Positions 8,464 to 16,810 of a DNA stretch of 64,000 nt are shown here, one piece after another (within the stretch, counting starts at the first letter, position 1; each line of letters opens with the position of its first letter). The notes under the pieces are model-generated. The model was not told the origin of the DNA, made no database searches, and worked only from the letters and a program-made list of their open reading frames with translations. Origin of the DNA: Fodinibacter sp038258215 (GTDB lineage Bacteria > Actinomycetota > Actinomycetes > Actinomycetales > Dermatophilaceae); NCBI GenBank assembly GCA_038258215.1, contig JBBSQC010000005.1:1-64000 (forward strand). The letters are read 5' to 3'. Position numbers and translations under genes: made by a program.

Positions 8464-9135
8464 TCAGTAGTGGCTCGCGACGCCGGCCGCCGCGAGCGCC
8501 ACCGGCACGCTGGCGACGACGGGGAAGGCCCCGAGCTCGGCCAGCGGAACCCAGCGCGCGTCCGACGTCGACCCGCCCACGTCATGCACGACGGGGCGGG
8601 TCGGTCGCTCGCAGCGAGCGGTGTGCAGCAGCCGCACCGCGTGGTAGTCCTCGGCCCCGCGTGCCGACCGGCCGACCCAGTGCTGGGTCATCACGTCGAC
8701 GAGGCGCACGTGGTCCACCACCTGCCCGGTCTCCTCCCCCACCTCGCGAAGCACTGCATCGGTCGGGGTCTCCCCCGGGTCGATGCCACCCCCGGGCAGG
8801 TTCCAGCGTCCTGCGGCCCCGGTGCTCCCGGACAGCTGGGTCAGCAGGAGCCGTCGGTCGGCGACGACCACGGCGTAAGCCGCGACCCGCTGCCGCGGCT
8901 GCACCCCGTCGCGCTCGGCGTCGGTGAGCCCGGGCCCCTCGGCCAGGTCCGGCACCGGCTCGACCCTGGCGGGTTCCACGGCATACCGGATCGTCAGCTC
9001 CCCGAGGGCGCCCTCCACCGACAGGAGCGACACCGCCCAGCCTCGGGCCGCGAGCTCGGCGCGCGGGTCCGCGCCGTGCACGAGGGCGAACGACTCGACG
9101 AGGCGCTCGCCGCGCCAGCCGGTCACGGTGATCAC
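8464..9135 (-). CDS. Nudix hydrolase
   Basis: The 223-aa protein has a complete Nudix box around residues 118-140 (GGGIDPGETPTDAVLREVGE, then ETG), which binds the metal and hydrolyses nucleoside diphosphate-linked substrates. The first 85 residues are not part of the Nudix fold and are not recognised. Its GTG start overlaps the stop of the glycosyltransferase gene by 4 nt, so the two are coupled. It converges on the small membrane protein gene with 1 nt between. Confidence 0.88.
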   Translation of the reverse strand: MITVTGWRGERLVESFALVHGADPRAELAARGWAVSLLSVEGALGELTIRYAVEPARVEPVPDLAEGPGLTDAERDGVQPRQRVAAYAVVVADRRLLLTQLSGSTGAAGRWNLPGGGIDPGETPTDAVLREVGEETGQVVDHVRLVDVMTQHWVGRSARGAEDYHAVRLLHTARCERPTRPVVHDVGGSTSDARWVPLAELGAFPVVASVPVALAAAGVASHY

Positions 9136-10256
9136 GGGGGTGGTGCCCCGGCCCGGACGTACTGCGCCACCGTCGCGCGGACCACCCCGGCCCAGTCCTG
9201 CTCCGGCGGGGTGGCCAGCAGGTGAGCACGCATCCGCTCGCGCAGTGGAGCATCACCCGCGAGGTGGGCCACGGCTCCGGCGAGCATGACGTCGGAGTCG
9301 GCGAGGAGGCCGTCGACCCCGTCGGTCACGAAGTCCTCGACCCCCGTGCCGCGAAGGGCCACGACGGGCACCCCGGCCGTGCGTGCCTCGAGAGCGGCGA
9401 CGCCGAAGGCCTCGAGGCGAGCCGCGTTGAGATAGATGTCGGCGTCCCGGTGCAGGTCGCGGAGGGTGTCCCGGTCGACCCGGCCCGGCAGGGACACCCA
9501 GTCCATGCCGTGGTGGCTGAGGTGGCGCTCCATGCGACTCCGTTGCGGTCCCTCACCCAAGATGGTGGCGGTCATGGCGATGTTCGGGTCGAGGACCGCT
9601 CGGGCGGCCCGAAGCACCCGCAGCGCCCCTACGGGCCGCTTGCGCGAGGCCAGGCGCATCGCCGACACGACGTGCACCGCCTCTCGCGCCGGCCGGCTCG
9701 AGCCCGCCGGACGCCACCGGGCCACGTCGATGCCGTTGCCGACGACGTCGACGCGCGCACCGCCCGCGACGGCCGCGACCCGCGCGGCCGCCATCGACGA
9801 GACCGCGCCCAGGGCCACGCCACGACCGGCCCACCGGCCGATGTGGCCGACGAGCCGGAAGGCCGGCGCCGACCGGTCGATGACGCAGTGGAAGGTGGCC
9901 GCGACCGGCAGCCCGAGGTCGATGGCGACCGGCACGAGGTCGGTCGCGAACGGGCTCACCACCCCCAGGTGGGCGTGGGCCACGTCGAAGCGGCCCGCCC
10001 TGAGCCGACGCCGGACCTCCGGGGGCGCGAAGGGGTTGACCGGCGCCCCGAACGGGACGCGGATGGCGAGCCGGTGCACGCGCACCCCGCCCTCCACCGT
10101 CATCACCCCGCCCCGCTCACCGTGCGGACCCGTCGTCGCCGTGAACACCTCCACCTCGTGCCCCGCCGCGGCGAGGTGGTGGGCAAGATCGCGCACCTGC
10201 GACTCGATGCCGCCGAGCCGGGGCGGGTAACAGTCCGACAGGAGGGCGACCTTCAC
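9132..10256 (-). CDS. Glycosyltransferase family 4 (GT-B fold)
   Basis: The 374-aa protein opens with VALLSDCYPPRLGGIESQV, the donor-side loop of GT4 enzymes such as mannosyl- and phosphatidylinositol-mannoside transferases. It closes with YLNAARLEAFGVAALEARTA, the E-x7-E nucleotide-sugar motif. Context with a PIG-L deacetylase and a flippase-like protein suggests work on a membrane glycolipid or envelope polysaccharide. GTG 10256 gives the family N-terminus; an in-frame ATG at 10274 is possible. Confidence 0.88.
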   Translation of the reverse strand: MKVALLSDCYPPRLGGIESQVRDLAHHLAAAGHEVEVFTATTGPHGERGGVMTVEGGVRVHRLAIRVPFGAPVNPFAPPEVRRRLRAGRFDVAHAHLGVVSPFATDLVPVAIDLGLPVAATFHCVIDRSAPAFRLVGHIGRWAGRGVALGAVSSMAAARVAAVAGGARVDVVGNGIDVARWRPAGSSRPAREAVHVVSAMRLASRKRPVGALRVLRAARAVLDPNIAMTATILGEGPQRSRMERHLSHHGMDWVSLPGRVDRDTLRDLHRDADIYLNAARLEAFGVAALEARTAGVPVVALRGTGVEDFVTDGVDGLLADSDVMLAGAVAHLAGDAPLRERMRAHLLATPPEQDWAGVVRATVAQYVRAGAPPP

Positions 10257-10292
10257 GAGGGTCCAGCCTGCCATGCGCGAGAATGGGCGACG

Positions 10293-11138
10293 ATGTCCCG
10301 CACTCTCGTGGCGTTCCACGCCCACCCCGACGACGAGGCCCTGCTCACCGCGGGCACGATGGCGCGTGCCGTCGCCGAGGGCCACCGGGTCGTGCTCGTG
10401 CTCGCCACCGACGGGGGCGCCGGCCTCGCCGCCGCTGACGTCGGGGACGGCGACGGCCTCGGCGCGCTGCGGCTGGAGGAGGCCCAGGCCTCGGCCGAGG
10501 CCCTGGGGGTGCACCGCATCGAGTGGCTGGGCTACGCCGACAGCGGCAGCGGCTCGCAGCCCGAACCCGAGGTCGCCGGCGTGACCCGCTTCTGGCGGGC
10601 CCCGCTCGAGGAGGCCGCCGAGCGGCTCGCCGCCGTGCTGCGCACCGAGCGGGCCGACGTGCTGCTCTCCTACGACGCCAACGGCGGTTACGGGCACCGT
10701 GACCACGTGCGGGTGCACGAGGTGGGGGCCCGCGCAGCCGAGATCGCCGGGACGCCGCGGGTACTCGAGGCGACCGTGCCCCGCGACACCATCGTGCGGG
10801 CGGTGCGCGCCGTCGGTCGGGTCTACCGGTTCCCCGACGAGTTCGACCCCCGCTCCTTCGAGCGCGCCTTCACGGCACGGGCGGACATCACGCACCGCGT
10901 CGACGTGCGTCGGTATGCCGGGGCCAAGCGGGCGGCCATGCGGGCTCATGCGTCGCAGTCGACCGGCGGCGGGGCTAGCGAGGTGGGCGACGGGGGCCAG
11001 ACCGGGGATCGCACGCTCGCGGCATTCTTGAAGATCCCCCGGCCGCTCTACGATGTCGTCTTCGGTCGCGAGTGGTTCCGCGACCCCAGCCTGCCGCCGG
11101 GGGGTCCGGTGCGCACCGACGTGTTCGAGGGGATCTGA
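10293..11138 (+). CDS. PIG-L/LmbE family N-acyl deacetylase (second copy)
   Basis: The 281-aa protein has HAHPDDEALLTAGT near residue 9 with the HPDDE zinc motif, and GYGHRDHVRVHEVGA with the third metal histidine around residue 134. It is only distantly like the copy at 2252-2971, so this is not a recent duplication. The ATG at 10293 is divergent from the glycosyltransferase (36 nt between starts), and its stop overlaps the start of the flippase-like gene (tgATG). A deacetylase of an amino-sugar glycolipid intermediate is plausible. Confidence 0.87.
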   Translation: MSRTLVAFHAHPDDEALLTAGTMARAVAEGHRVVLVLATDGGAGLAAADVGDGDGLGALRLEEAQASAEALGVHRIEWLGYADSGSGSQPEPEVAGVTRFWRAPLEEAAERLAAVLRTERADVLLSYDANGGYGHRDHVRVHEVGARAAEIAGTPRVLEATVPRDTIVRAVRAVGRVYRFPDEFDPRSFERAFTARADITHRVDVRRYAGAKRAAMRAHASQSTGGGASEVGDGGQTGDRTLAAFLKIPRPLYDVVFGREWFRDPSLPPGGPVRTDVFEGI

Positions 11139-12181
11139 TGAGCCCACGCACCAGGCAGGTGCTCCAGGTGGTGGTGGGGCTCGGTCTGGCCGCGACCCTG
11201 CTCATCTGGGGGCTGCCCTACTTCGCCAAGACGTCCTGGGCGGAGATCTGGGGAGAGATCCGCAGGGTGCCGGCCCACCACGCCGTCGGCTTCCAGATGC
11301 TGATGCTCATCGGGCTGTGGTCCTACACGTTCACCTTCACGGGGTCGCTCCGAGGGCTGACCCACGGCAAGGCGCTCATCGTCAACCTCTGCGGCTCCTC
11401 GGTGTCCAACCTGTTGCCCGGCGGCGGCGCGGTGGGTCTCGCGGCGACCTTCGCGATCTGCCGGTCGTGGGGCTTCTCGAGGCGGGCCACGTCGACGTCG
11501 GTCATCGTCACCGGGGTCTGGAACGTGCTCGCCAGGATCGCCCTGCCGGTCATCGCGATCCTCGCGCTGTGGCTCGGTGGGGTGACCCTGCCGGGTGCCC
11601 TGACCGACCTCGCGGTCGCGGGGTCGATCACCGGCCTCGCGATCCTCGGGGTCTTCGTGGCCGTCATCGCCAGCGAGCGCGCCGCGCAGAGCGTGGGACG
11701 CGGGCTGGACCGGGTGATCCGCCCGTTGGTGCGGCGGCGGCGACCGGCCTCGACGATGAGCATCGAGGAGCTGGTGCGCGACCTGCGGGCCAGGATCAGC
11801 GACGTCGTGAGCAGCGGCTGGGTGTCGATGACGCTCGGGATGGTGGGCTTCTTCGGCGCCTACTACGTGCTCTTCGTGCTGATCATGCGCGAGACAGGGG
11901 TGGTGCTGCCGCTCAACCTCCTCTTCGCCGCCTTCGCCATCGGTCGCCTTCTCACGGCCGTGCCCGTCACGCCCGGGGGGATCGGGGTCACCGAGACGGC
12001 GACGGTGGCCGTGCTCGTCGGGTGGGGCGCCAACTCGGTGGGCGCAGCCGCGGGCGTCATCCTGTTCACGATCTTCACCCACCTGATGGAGGTGCCGCTG
12101 GGCGCCCTCGGCTGGGTCGCGTGGACGGCGAGCCCCAAGACCGAGCCGTTGCCCGAGGGCGAGGAAGCCGTCCTCGCCTGA
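11138..12181 (+). CDS. Lysylphosphatidylglycerol synthase/UPF0104-type membrane protein (flippase-like)
   Basis: The 347-aa integral membrane protein has about eight hydrophobic helices. The motif SVSNLLPGGGAVGLAATFAI and the later AVPVTPGGIGVTETA are the paired PGG-type signatures of the family that includes the MprF flippase half and dolichol-phosphate-linked transporters. There is no aminoacyl-transfer domain, so it is the membrane half only. Its ATG overlaps the deacetylase stop, which ties it to glycolipid processing; lipid translocation is inferred. Confidence 0.85.
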   Translation: MSPRTRQVLQVVVGLGLAATLLIWGLPYFAKTSWAEIWGEIRRVPAHHAVGFQMLMLIGLWSYTFTFTGSLRGLTHGKALIVNLCGSSVSNLLPGGGAVGLAATFAICRSWGFSRRATSTSVIVTGVWNVLARIALPVIAILALWLGGVTLPGALTDLAVAGSITGLAILGVFVAVIASERAAQSVGRGLDRVIRPLVRRRRPASTMSIEELVRDLRARISDVVSSGWVSMTLGMVGFFGAYYVLFVLIMRETGVVLPLNLLFAAFAIGRLLTAVPVTPGGIGVTETATVAVLVGWGANSVGAAAGVILFTIFTHLMEVPLGALGWVAWTASPKTEPLPEGEEAVLA

Positions 12182-12219
12182 CCGGGCTCCGCAGTTGGGC
12201 CGCGGTACCGTGCCAAGCG

Positions 12220-12250
12220 TTGATTGCCCAACGCCACCGTTACATGTAAC
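12220..12250 (+). promoter_or_regulatory. mazEF promoter with palindromic operator
   Basis: A -35-like TTGATT (12220-12225) is followed by the perfect 12-bp palindrome GTTACATGTAAC (12239-12250) where the -10 should be. The antitoxin ATG is at 12259. MazE-family antitoxins repress their own promoter at such dyads, so this is the likely operator. The local AT content is higher than the surroundings. Confidence 0.6.
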
Positions 12251-12258
12251 ATCGCGTC

Positions 12259-12483
12259 ATGGCGAGCACGCGGGAACGAGTTCGCGAGCACCGGCAGAGG
12301 CTCAGGGAGCAAGGTCTTCGACCGATCCAGATTTGGGTGCCAGACGTCCGGGCGCCGGAGTTCATCGCGGAGGCCCACCGCCAGTCGGCTCTCATTGCGG
12401 CCAGTGAGCACGAGGCCGATGACCAAGCCTTCGTCGACGCCATCTCGGAGGCCTGGGACGACGTTGCGGGTCCGGCCGAGTGA
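12259..12483 (+). CDS. mazE: MazE-family antitoxin (DUF3018)
   Basis: The 74-aa protein starts with a basic stretch (MASTRERVREHRQRLREQGL) and then IQIWVPDVRAPEFIAEAHRQ, the conserved block of the DUF3018 antitoxins that pair with MazF. The N-terminal half binds DNA and the acidic C-terminus (DDQAFVDAISEAWDDVAGP) should wrap the toxin. It lies directly upstream of and overlaps the mazF gene by 4 nt. Confidence 0.88.
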   Translation: MASTRERVREHRQRLREQGLRPIQIWVPDVRAPEFIAEAHRQSALIAASEHEADDQAFVDAISEAWDDVAGPAE

Positions 12484-12809
12484 GGCGCGGCGACATCTAC
12501 GTCGCCGCCGCCCGCGGTGCGTACACGGGTAAGCCACGGCCCGTGGTCGTCGTGCAGGATGACCGGTTCGACGCCACGGCGTCGATCACCGTCTGCCCCC
12601 TGACGACCAGTGTGGTTGACGCGCCCCTGAGCCGCATCGCCGTCGAGCCCTCGGCGATGACGGGGATCGAGCAGCCGAGCCAGATCATGGTCGACAAGGT
12701 CACGACCATGCCCCGGGACAGCGTGCGCGATCGGCTGGGACGACTGGAGGACACCGACCTCGTTCGACTCGACCGTGCACTCCTGGTGTTTCTCGGACAG
12801 GCCGACTGA
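12480..12809 (+). CDS. mazF: MazF/PemK family mRNA interferase toxin
   Basis: The 109-aa toxin has the family start MRRGDIYVAAARGAYTGKPR (GTG initiated), with the RGDI-x-x-V and KPRPVVVVQD strands, and the C-terminal SQIMVDKVTTMPRDSVRDRL with the catalytic-loop equivalent. MazF cleaves single-stranded RNA at short sequences; specificity cannot be read here. The start overlaps the antitoxin stop (GTGA), which ensures antitoxin-first synthesis. Confidence 0.93.
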   Translation: MRRGDIYVAAARGAYTGKPRPVVVVQDDRFDATASITVCPLTTSVVDAPLSRIAVEPSAMTGIEQPSQIMVDKVTTMPRDSVRDRLGRLEDTDLVRLDRALLVFLGQAD

Positions 12810-12848
12810 CACACACCGCCGCGCTGGAGGTCCGGCTGCTCCCCGGAA

Positions 12849-15530
12849 TCAGTCCTGCAGGAAGACCATCGCCATCGGAGTCTGCTCGCTGCCCTGGCCG
12901 AGCGGGTTGTCGGCGAACATCTCCTCGAAACGGGACCAGTCACCCGGCACGTCGGAGCCCAGCACGGTGCGGCCGATGTCGTTGGCGTCCATGACGACCG
13001 TGCCGCCGAAGGTCTTGCGCCAGGGCTCCGGAACCCGGTCCCGGATCGCGGCGCTGAGGCGGGCAGCCACGGCATCCGGGTCCTTGGGGGCGAGCTTGGC
13101 CGACACGTTGGAGGGGTAGGCCGAGTACTCGGTCGGTCCGTCGATGGCGCTGATGTCGTTGCCGACCAGCTCGTAGAACGCGCCCTTCCTGCCGGTGACC
13201 TTGCCGACGGCACCGCCCGCAGCGGCATACAGCACGCGCGGGAGGCCGGCCTCCTGGATGGCGAGCTGCATCGTGAAGGGGCTGCCGAGCCCGATGCCGG
13301 CGGGGGTGCGGGTGACGTAGCGGGAGAGGACGCGGGCCGGGCGGCCGACCTTGATGTCCCAGATGAAGTAGGAGCGCCCCTGGGTGATCGCGACGATCTT
13401 CTCGGAGATGAAGAACCACCACTGGCCGGTCGTGGCTGCGGCGTGCTCGGGCCCGGCGTCGGGGAGTGCGTCGAAGAAGGCGTCGACGTGCTGCATGACG
13501 CGGGCGTCGAGGTCGTCGTCGCGGTCCACCAGGTCGGTGCGCACCGGGTAGCGGCGCGCCCGCTCCCCGCGCTCGGTGACGATGTCGAGCTCGCGCCGGG
13601 CGTTGGGCTCGAGGTCGGACTTGACGTGAGCGGCACGCGCGAGGGCGGCGGCATCGGCATCGTCGTCACGCTCGTCGATGAACTCGCGCATCCACAGCTC
13701 GAGGTTGAGCAGCCGCCAGAAGGTCATGGTGTCGACGTCGTTGGTGCCCTTGATCCAGCCCTCGAAGGCGTGCAGCACCTCGGTCTGGTCGACGTAGGGG
13801 CGGTTGGCGAAGGACTCGCTGAGGAAGATGTTGTAGAAGTGGTTCTTCAGCCGCATGAACCACTCGCCCTGCGGCGTGGTGAACCCGATCTTGTTGCGGC
13901 GCCGGTTGATCGACTCCGGGAGGAGGCCGCGGGTGGCGTCGCGCAGCACGCGCTTGTTCCAGCCGTCCTTGATGATCGCCTCGTCCGAGAGGCTGAAGAT
14001 GAACTTCACGACCTCCTTGTCGAGGAACGGCACACGCCCCTCGAGCGAGAAGCGCATGGTGTTCTTGTCCTCGTAGCGCAGCAGGCTCGGGAGCGAGTTG
14101 TGGAAGAGGTCCTGCACCAGGCGCTTCTTGAGGTTCGTGCCCTCGACCTCGAAGCGCTCGCCGCGGTGTGTCTCGACGAAGTCCTTCGCGAGCAGCTGGG
14201 TCGTGGGGACGGCCTTCTTCAGGCGCAGCTTGGCCTTGAGCTTGAAGCGGCCGAGGCGGTAGAGCACGTCCAGGCTCTTGGCCAGCTCGGTCGCCGCCGC
14301 GGTCGCGCCCTGGGCCCGGAGCTGGCGGAGGTAGACGAAGTAGTAGGGGATGTAGCCGGCCATCATCTCGTCGGCTCCCTGCCCGTCGAGCAGGACCGTG
14401 ACGTGCTTGCTGGCCTCGCGCATGACCTGGTACTGCGCGTAAGGCCCGGAGGAGATGATCGGCTCCTCCTGGGTGCGGATGAAGTCGAGCAGGTCGGCCT
14501 TGAACTCGTCGGCGGTCGGCAGGATCTTGTGCGCCTCGACGTGGCCGGTGCAGATGTCGAGCACCTCGTCGACGTAGCGCTCCTCGTCGTTGATCGAGCC
14601 GGGGAAGACCGCGGAGAAGGTGTTCTGGCGGGTGCCCACGGAGCTCATGGACAGCTCGTCGCCCTCGTTCAGCAGCTGGTTGATGATCACGGCGACGGCG
14701 CTGGAGTCCAAGCCGCCGGACAGTGATGTGCCGACCGGCACCTCGGACTGGAGGCGTAGCCGCACGGACTCCACGAGCCGGCGCTTGTACTCCGCGGCCG
14801 CCGCGGCGTCGTAGGGCCGCTGCTCGGTGGCCAGCTCGAGCAGCTCCTCCTTCAGGCGGGTGTAGGTACGGCGCTGGATGCCGTCCGGCCCGGCCGTGAG
14901 CATCTCCCCCGGCGCGAGGCGCTCGATGCCGTCGAAGAAGGTCTCGGTGCCGTCCTCGTGCGCACGGAAGCGGAGGTAGCGGTAGACGGAGCGGTCGTTG
15001 ACGCGCTTGTCGTAAAGCCCGCTCGCAAGGATCGACTTGATCTCGCTGGCGAAGAGCAGGACGTCGCCGTCGCCGCGTGGGGAGGGGACGATCGCGACGT
15101 AGAGCGGCTTGATGCCGAAATGGTCGCGGGCCAGGGTGAGCCGGCGCTCCTCGCGGTCCCAGATGGCCAGGCCGAACATCCCGTTGAAGCGGTCGAACGC
15201 GTCGGGCCCCCACTCGGCGAACGCCTCGAGGACGACCTCGGTGTCGGAGTCTGTCGTGAAGGTGCGACCGAGCGCCTCGAGCTCGGCGCGCAGGTCGAGG
15301 TAGTTGTAGACCTCGCCGTTGTAGGCGATGGAGTAGCGCCCCTCCGCGGTGTCCATCGGCTGTTGGCCGTGGGCCACGTCGATGATCGACAGGCGTCGGT
15401 GCGCGAGCCCGCACGGACCGCTCGTGACGATGCCCTCACCGTCCGGGCCGCGATGCTGCTGGCAGTCGTTCATCCGCTGGAGGAGGGCCTCGTCAGCGGG
15501 GAGTCCGTGGTAGCCGGCGATACCGCACAT
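12849..15530 (-). CDS. asnB: Asparagine synthetase B fused to a CofE-like (F420-0:glutamate ligase) domain
   Basis: The 893-aa protein begins MCGIAGYHG, so Cys2 is the glutaminase nucleophile. The glutaminase domain covers about residues 2-215. The synthetase domain follows, with the PP-loop SGGLDSSAV near residue 270 and GQGADEMMAGY downstream; it makes asparagine from aspartate, ATP and glutamine-derived ammonia. Ordinary AsnB ends near residue 610-650. Here an acidic linker leads to a second domain (about 655-893) reading YPVRTDLV, FFISEKIVAITQGRS, RYVTRTPAGIGLGSPFTMQL and AIDGPTEYS, which resembles the CofE family that attaches glutamate to F420-0. The frame is continuous. The role of the extra domain is unknown. 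Confidence 0.85.
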   Translation of the reverse strand: MCGIAGYHGLPADEALLQRMNDCQQHRGPDGEGIVTSGPCGLAHRRLSIIDVAHGQQPMDTAEGRYSIAYNGEVYNYLDLRAELEALGRTFTTDSDTEVVLEAFAEWGPDAFDRFNGMFGLAIWDREERRLTLARDHFGIKPLYVAIVPSPRGDGDVLLFASEIKSILASGLYDKRVNDRSVYRYLRFRAHEDGTETFFDGIERLAPGEMLTAGPDGIQRRTYTRLKEELLELATEQRPYDAAAAAEYKRRLVESVRLRLQSEVPVGTSLSGGLDSSAVAVIINQLLNEGDELSMSSVGTRQNTFSAVFPGSINDEERYVDEVLDICTGHVEAHKILPTADEFKADLLDFIRTQEEPIISSGPYAQYQVMREASKHVTVLLDGQGADEMMAGYIPYYFVYLRQLRAQGATAAATELAKSLDVLYRLGRFKLKAKLRLKKAVPTTQLLAKDFVETHRGERFEVEGTNLKKRLVQDLFHNSLPSLLRYEDKNTMRFSLEGRVPFLDKEVVKFIFSLSDEAIIKDGWNKRVLRDATRGLLPESINRRRNKIGFTTPQGEWFMRLKNHFYNIFLSESFANRPYVDQTEVLHAFEGWIKGTNDVDTMTFWRLLNLELWMREFIDERDDDADAAALARAAHVKSDLEPNARRELDIVTERGERARRYPVRTDLVDRDDDLDARVMQHVDAFFDALPDAGPEHAAATTGQWWFFISEKIVAITQGRSYFIWDIKVGRPARVLSRYVTRTPAGIGLGSPFTMQLAIQEAGLPRVLYAAAGGAVGKVTGRKGAFYELVGNDISAIDGPTEYSAYPSNVSAKLAPKDPDAVAARLSAAIRDRVPEPWRKTFGGTVVMDANDIGRTVLGSDVPGDWSRFEEMFADNPLGQGSEQTPMAMVFLQD

Positions 15531-15657
15531 GCGTGGGTGGGTCCTAACGTGCTGGGGATGGTGCTCCCGGCACACCGGACGGCCTGCCGCCGCCCAAGCC
15601 TGCCACGGATGCCGCCGCCTGCCGACTCCCGCTGCGCCCGGGTCAGGTGGTGTGCCG

Positions 15658-16584
15658 TCAGCCGGGGAGGTGGGCGTCGAGCCAGGCGATGACGTCGGAG
15701 GTGACCTCGTCGCGGTTGGTCTCGTTGAAGATCTCGTGGCGCGCACCCGGGTAGAGGGTGCACGTGACGTCGGTGAGCCCTGCCTTGCGGTACTGGTCCG
15801 CCACGGCCCGGGGGCCCTTCCCGTTGTCCCCGACCGGGTCCTTGTCGCCGGCGATGAGGAGCACCGGCAGGTCACGGCGCACTCCGGCGACGTTGCGCGC
15901 GTCGCTGATCGACGCGATCCCGCCGAGCAGGTCCACGAAGAACCCCGACGTGAACACGTTGCCGCACAGGTCGTCGGCGACGTAGGCGTCCACCTCGGCG
16001 TCGTCGCGCGAGAGCCAGTCGAATGCCGTGCGGTTGGGCTTGAACGCCGTGTTGTACTTCCCGAACGTGAGCTTGTCGAGCATCGGGCTGATGTGCCGCT
16101 GGCCGCGCAGCCGCGACTCGGTCCTCGCCAGACCCAGACCGACCTTGCCCAGGGCGCCGGGGTCACCGGCCGTGCCCGAGAGGATCAGCCCGGCGAGGTC
16201 GCGGCTGTCCTCGATGACGTAGGAGCGGCTGAGGAAGGACCCCATCGAGTGGCCGAGCAGGAAGACCGGCAACCCGGGCTGCTCCGAACGCGCCAGCTCG
16301 GTCACGGCGCGCAGGTCGGCGACGGCGGTGTCCCAGCCGTCGGACTCGGCGAAGAAGCCGTGGTCGGTCTTGCTCGCGGTGGACCCGTGGCCGCGGTGGT
16401 CGTGCGCATACACGGCGCACCCGACGGCGGACAGCGCCTCGGCGAGACGGGCGTAGCGGGCTGAGTGCTCGGCCATGCCGTGGGCGACCTGGACGACCGC
16501 CCGGGCCGGGCCGTCGGGGAGCCAGCGATGGGTGTGCAGGCTGGTCTGGTCAGCTGCGCTGACGGAGGTGGTCGTGCTCTGCAT
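15658..16584 (-). CDS. Alpha/beta hydrolase, monoacylglycerol lipase-like
   Basis: The 308-aa serine hydrolase has VAHGMAEHSARYARLAEAL, the oxyanion region of monoacylglycerol lipases, and the nucleophile elbow GHSMGS near residue 108. The acid Asp is in IAGDKDPVG and the catalytic His in PGARHEIF near the C-terminus. There is no signal peptide, so a cytoplasmic lipase or lysophospholipase is expected. GAGGA lies 8 nt before the ATG at 16584. The 127-nt gap downstream of it contains only the asparagine synthetase leader. Confidence 0.88.
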   Translation of the reverse strand: MQSTTTSVSAADQTSLHTHRWLPDGPARAVVQVAHGMAEHSARYARLAEALSAVGCAVYAHDHRGHGSTASKTDHGFFAESDGWDTAVADLRAVTELARSEQPGLPVFLLGHSMGSFLSRSYVIEDSRDLAGLILSGTAGDPGALGKVGLGLARTESRLRGQRHISPMLDKLTFGKYNTAFKPNRTAFDWLSRDDAEVDAYVADDLCGNVFTSGFFVDLLGGIASISDARNVAGVRRDLPVLLIAGDKDPVGDNGKGPRAVADQYRKAGLTDVTCTLYPGARHEIFNETNRDEVTSDVIAWLDAHLPG

Positions 16585-16775
16585 GGGTGCCGTCCTCGGT
16601 TACCGATGGGTATGCCGGGGTCAGCCTCCCACGGCGACCCGCTCGGCGGCACCGGGCGGACGCAATGCGAGCTCGCCCGCTCGCGCCGAAGGTCGGAGGC
16701 AGGTGGCCGAACCGCCAGCAACGACGGCGTGCCCGGCCTCAGAGTGGCGATCGAGGAGCCGCGTCGAGGTCTCTC

Positions 16776-16804
16776 TTCCATCATGTCGCGCAAACCCATA
16801 CCTT
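16776..16804 (+). promoter_or_regulatory. Promoter of the first ROK regulator, leaderless
   Basis: TTCCAT (16776-16781) and TACCTT (16799-16804) are separated by 17 nt. The GTG start at 16811 follows the -10 by 6 nt, so the mRNA should start at the codon. Confidence 0.65.
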
Positions 16805-16810
16805 TGGGCT

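Noticed and set aside
9132..11147. One long 671-codon minus-strand protein covering the glycosyltransferase and the region beyond
   Set aside because: Only the first-read 374 residues match the GT-B family when started at 10256; the rest is antisense to the second PIG-L deacetylase.
15531..16166. Extending the asparagine synthetase frame upstream to about 1105 residues
   Set aside because: The glutaminase needs Cys at position 2 after Met removal, and MCGIAGY starts at 15530. The upstream frame overlaps the hydrolase gene and is low-complexity.
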